Shown: piece by piece, positions 5,723 to 8,229 of the stretch
Numbering within the stretch: the first letter of the stretch is position 1
Layout: every line of letters starts with the position of its first letter
Source: CAYRQF01 sp964615845
Lineage (GTDB): Bacteria; Patescibacteriota; Minisyncoccia; Phycocordibacterales; CSBR16-119
DNA: 8,229 nt
Direction: 5' to 3'
Assembly: GCA_964615845.1 (NCBI GenBank)
Contig: CAZTRC010000020.1
Span: 1-8,229 of the forward strand
Translations under genes and position numbers: made by a program
Notes under the pieces: generated by a model
Database searches by the model: none
Told to the model about the DNA's origin: nothing
Seen by the model: only the letters and a program-made list of their open reading frames with translations

Positions 5723-6801
5723 CTATTTCTTGAGATAAGCTCTCACTGCTAAGTAGCTCGAGATTGCGCCGAGGACCATGCCGAAAACCGCCGTGATGAC
5801 AAAGAGTTGGAAGAAGTTTGCGAGATAATACGTATGCAAATTTAGCCCGAGGAATGTCGTCATGTTGGCTCCGACCCAAAGCGTCATCGGATAAAAGAGA
5901 AGCATGGTGATGACGGCCGAGATAAGTCCGTAAATGATACCTTCGACGAGGAAAGGTCCGCGAATGTAATGATTCTCAGCGCCGACAAGCCGCATGACCG
6001 AAATTTCTTCACGAGAGATGTAGATGACGAGGCGAATGGTATTGAAAGTGATGATGAGCGAAATGGCAATGAGAACTATCGTGAGCGCGATGCCGAGCTT
6101 CTTGGCGCCTTCGGTGATGGAGATGAGACGGTNNNNNNNNNNNNNNNNNNNNNNNNNNNNNNNNNNNNNNNNNNNNNNNNNNNNNNNNNNNNNNNNNNNN
6201 NNNNNNNNNNNNNNNNNNNNNNNNNNNNNNNNATCGTGAGCGCGATGCCGAGCTTCTTGGCGCCTTCGGTGATGGAGATGAGACGGTCGATGACGAGCTT
6301 ATTCTGGAAGTAATTAACCTTGTCGATGATCGAGCGACCATTGCCTTCGAGCGCGCTCTCGCTATCGAGGAATGTCGAAATTGATTCGTATTCGCTCGTC
6401 TCAACAGCTTTGATGTTCAAGGTCGCGGACAAAGGATTCCTATCAAGCTCTTCGAGGGCCTGAAGGGTCAAATAATCGTTCGAGTGGCGCGCTTTGAAAT
6501 CCGCCAAAGCCTGCTCACTCGAGACATATTCGACTCGAGCAACCTCCGGCAATTGCTCGAGAGACTCTTTGAGCCGAAGCATGTCTGACTCCGGCGCATC
6601 GAGAGTGAAGAAGACCGTCACATCGACTTTGTCTTCGAGAGACTTGAGGGAAAAACTAAGTATAGCTTGTGAAAATATAATGAGAGTCAAGACCGAGAGT
6701 GTAATCGTCATGACCAAGACCGAAGAGAGCGACACAAAACTGCTTCGCTTGAAGTTTACGAACCCGGATTTTATGACTCTTCTTAAATCAAGTAATTTCA
6801 T
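5723..6801 (-). CDS. ftsX: Cell-division ABC transporter-like permease FtsX (interrupted by assembly gap)
   Basis: FtsX is the membrane partner of FtsE; the complex uses ATP to switch on periplasmic or cell-wall peptidoglycan hydrolases during division. The gene is split on paper by 100 Ns (6133-6232). Removing the Ns and one copy of the flanking 55-base duplicate gives one continuous 307-residue frame, a normal family length. The joined protein has a short cytoplasmic N-terminus, TM1 (about 24-48) and a large extracellular loop (49-182, including VDVTVFFTLDAPE). TM2 (183-208) follows, then the hallmark FNTIRLVIYISREEISVMR (201-219) leading into LVGA and IRGPFLVEG, and TM3/TM4 (about 232-258 and 278-303). 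It starts 16 bases after ftsE and ends one base before pyrG. No hydrolase partner is encoded in the window. Confidence 0.95.
6078..6287. other. Assembly artefact: 55-base exact duplicate flanking a 100-N gap
   Basis: Bases 6078-6132 and 6233-6287 are identical (both start ATCGTGAGCG and end GAGACGGT) and lie directly against an N run of exactly 100 (6133-6232), a conventional gap of unknown size. Two contigs that overlap by 55 bases, a common de Bruijn k value, were scaffolded without merging. Deleting 155 bases restores the ftsX frame, so the true sequence has no gap here. Confidence 0.93.
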
Positions 6802-6817
6802 GAATTTAAATTAATGA

Positions 6818-7501
6818 TTAAACAACATACTTGCCATGGACCTCGTCGCGGACAATCCGTCCGTCTTCCAGTGTCACTACACGCTTCTTGATCGAATCAA
6901 TCACGCCTTTGTTATGAGTGGTGAGGATGACGGTCGTGCCGAGATCGTTGACCTTTTGCAAAATCTGGATGACTTCATAAGTGTTGACCGGATCCAAGTT
7001 TCCTGTCGGCTCATCGGCGATGACGACGTCCGGGTTGTTGATGATGGCGCGGGCGATCGAAAGGCGCTGTTTCTCGCCGCCGGAGAGTTCACGCGGGAAT
7101 TGATTGGCCTTGTCGGACATGTCGACGAGCTCCAAGACATGCGGCACGTCTTCGGCGATCTCTTCGTCGGTCTTCCCTGCCGACTCCATAGCAAAAGCGA
7201 TGTTTTCATAAGCCGTCTTGTTTGGGAGCAATCGAAAATCTTGAAAAATAGTCCCGACGCCGCGGCGATACCTCGTGAGCTTTTTGCCTCGGAGCTTGTG
7301 AACATCGACGCCCTCAAACAAAACTTTGCCCTCGCTTGGCTTTTCTTCACCAAGAAGAAGCTTGGTGAAAGTCGTTTTGCCCGCGCCGGAATGGCCGACT
7401 ATCGACACAAAATCGCCTTTCTTGATTTCCAAGTCGATATTTTCAAGCGAGGGATAGTTTGAGTTTTTGTAAAATTTTGTAACGCCTTCAAAAATAATCA
7501 T
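6818..7501 (-). CDS. ftsE: Cell-division ATP-binding protein FtsE
   Basis: This 227-residue ABC ATPase is complete: Walker A GHSGAGKTT (36-44), Q-loop in FQDFRLLPNKTAYENIAF (86-103), signature LSGGEKQ (139-145), Walker B VVIADEP (159-165), D-loop NLD and switch His196. The FQDFRLL...KTAYENIAF wording is characteristic of FtsE rather than LolD/MacB relatives, and the adjacent ftsX confirms it. It sits on the cytoplasmic face and couples ATP hydrolysis to FtsX-dependent activation of cell-wall hydrolases. The order prfB-ftsE-ftsX is found in many bacteria. A TGG-TATACT promoter between prfB and ftsE probably drives ftsE through the last nucleotidyltransferase gene. No Shine-Dalgarno precedes ATG 7501-7499, which lies in an AT-rich stretch. 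Confidence 0.97.
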   Translation of the reverse strand: MIIFEGVTKFYKNSNYPSLENIDLEIKKGDFVSIVGHSGAGKTTFTKLLLGEEKPSEGKVLFEGVDVHKLRGKKLTRYRRGVGTIFQDFRLLPNKTAYENIAFAMESAGKTDEEIAEDVPHVLELVDMSDKANQFPRELSGGEKQRLSIARAIINNPDVVIADEPTGNLDPVNTYEVIQILQKVNDLGTTVILTTHNKGVIDSIKKRVVTLEDGRIVRDEVHGKYVV

Positions 7502-7542
7502 AGTATTTTAAATGAAAAAACAGCCGAGACGGGAACTAAGAT

Positions 7543-7551
7543 AGTATACCA
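7543..7551 (-). promoter_or_regulatory. Extended -10 promoter for the ftsE operon
   Basis: On the minus strand TGG-TATACT lies in the 57-base space between prfB and ftsE. The expected start is near 7536-7537, giving a leader of about 36 nt, unlike the leaderless units at the left of the window. A 7-bp inverted repeat (GGGAACT 7531-7537 and AGTTCCC 7563-7569) surrounds it; the outer half overlaps the end of prfB. Confidence 0.5.
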
Positions 7552-7558
7552 AAAAACT

Positions 7559-8229
7559 TTAAAGTTCCCTTTCGGCGGCCAAAAATTCTTCTATTTCGCC
7601 ATTTTTGATGACCCTGTCAATGTCGCGGATCTCGACATCGGTGCGATGGTCTTTGATCATCTGATACGGATGGAAGACATACGAGCGGATTTGGCTGCCC
7701 CATTCGTTTTCGACAGTCTTTGAGATCGAGAGTTCCGTCAAAGTATCTTTGTGTTCAGTCTCGAGTTTGCGAACCAGCTTGCCTTTGATGATTTCGAGGG
7801 CCTTCCCGCGATTGGCTTCTTGGGTGCGCTCGCCGCTCGCGTGAGCAGTGATACCGGTCGGCTTGTGGGTGATACGAACAGCAGTATCACGCTTGTTCAC
7901 GTTTTGTCCGCCAGCGCCGCCGGAGCGTGAGAATGAAATTTCCAAATCATCGTCAGCGAGTTTTATCTCGTCTGATTTATCAAGCACCGGAATGACTTCC
8001 ACCATCGAAAAAGATGTCTGGCGCTTAGCAGCAGCATTGAAGGGTGAAATCCGGACCAACCGATGCACCCCGGATTCGTTTTTCAAATTTCCGTATGCGC
8101 CCTTACCACGAAGTTCGAAAGACACGGATCGGTAGCCGCCGGAATCGGCCGGAGCTTCGTCAATGATCGCAAAGTCGTAACCCGCATTCCCGGCGTACTT
8201 CATATACATTTGGAAAAGTATGCGCGTGA
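7559..8229 (-). CDS. prfB: Peptide chain release factor 2, C-terminal part (runs off right edge)
   Basis: The visible 222 residues run into the right edge with no stop, so the start lies outside; residues just upstream of the first internal Met read TRILFQ in the same frame. RF2 terminates translation at UAA and UGA. Numbered from Met at 8209, the diagnostic stretch GVHRLVRISPF (47-57) holds the SPF tripeptide that reads UGA, which separates RF2 from RF1. The peptidyl-tRNA hydrolysis motif GGQ is at 100-102 within SRSGGAGGQNVNK. The end (WGSQIRSYVFHPYQMIKDHRT) is also typical of RF2. About 60% of a normal RF2 is present. Any programmed frameshift site near the start of prfB would be outside the window. 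Its presence means UGA is a stop codon in this organism. Confidence 0.96.
   Translation of the reverse strand, partial: TRILFQMYMKYAGNAGYDFAIIDEAPADSGGYRSVSFELRGKGAYGNLKNESGVHRLVRISPFNAAAKRQTSFSMVEVIPVLDKSDEIKLADDDLEISFSRSGGAGGQNVNKRDTAVRITHKPTGITAHASGERTQEANRGKALEIIKGKLVRKLETEHKDTLTELSISKTVENEWGSQIRSYVFHPYQMIKDHRTDVEIRDIDRVIKNGEIEEFLAAEREL

Noticed and set aside
6078..6287. A biological 55-bp direct repeat
   Set aside because: Its copies sit exactly against a 100-N filler and collapsing them restores a conserved protein, so it is a contig overlap.
6009..6404. Open frames on both strands spanning the N run
   Set aside because: They exist only because Ns do not encode stops; the real gene is the collapsed ftsX.
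1..8229. CRISPR array, insertion sequence or rRNA
   Set aside because: No regularly spaced repeats, transposase motifs or rRNA segments were seen on either strand.

Overview
The window looks like a piece of a metagenome-derived bacterial genome, most likely a member of the Candidate Phyla Radiation / Patescibacteria, perhaps Parcubacteria-like. This is inferred from recalled family resemblance, not from a search. The pointers are a CTP synthase with the wording SGVGKG and GTIGEYQ, a four-helix TspO starting at its WY motif, near absence of Shine-Dalgarno sequences, compact spacing, and small genes driven by extended -10 promoters that abut the ATG. A release factor 2 with an SPF motif, plus a gene ending in TGA, show that UGA is a stop codon here. 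That argues against the UGA=Gly lineages (Gracilibacteria/Absconditabacteria).

Layout. Positions 1-569 (minus) hold the 5' part of a gene for an exported protein, preceded by a tRNA-Gln(CUG) gene with an encoded CCA end (619-692, minus). Three short plus-strand transcription units follow: a TspO/MBR membrane protein (760-1164), a 45-residue single-helix protein (1226-1363) and a LOG-family phosphoribohydrolase (1403-2122). Each has its own TGnTAWAAT promoter 6-9 nt before the start codon, so all are probably read from leaderless mRNAs. The convergent intergenic space 2123-2268 is almost filled by a 119-nt palindromic element: a 21-nt inverted repeat enclosing two hairpins, one a bidirectional terminator, flanked by a CTCCGC direct repeat.

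From 2269 to the right edge everything is on the minus strand, read right to left: prfB (3' part), ftsE, ftsX, pyrG, a nucleotidyltransferase, a GrpB-family protein and a second small nucleotidyltransferase-like protein. From ftsX onward each stop codon is separated from the next ATG by exactly one base at four successive junctions, so ftsE to the last gene is probably one translationally coupled operon. It joins cell-wall control at division (FtsEX) and CTP synthesis (PyrG) to three proteins predicted to share the nucleotidyltransferase fold. The last three genes look more AT-rich than pyrG and may be an acquired accessory module.

The 100-N run at 6133-6232 lies inside ftsX and is an assembly artefact. 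The 55 bases on its two sides are identical, and collapsing them restores a full 307-residue FtsX in frame. I see no CRISPR array, insertion sequence, rRNA or origin. The most unusual items are the palindromic element, the repeated leaderless promoter design, the one-base gene spacing and the three-gene nucleotidyltransferase-fold module. None proves a new system.
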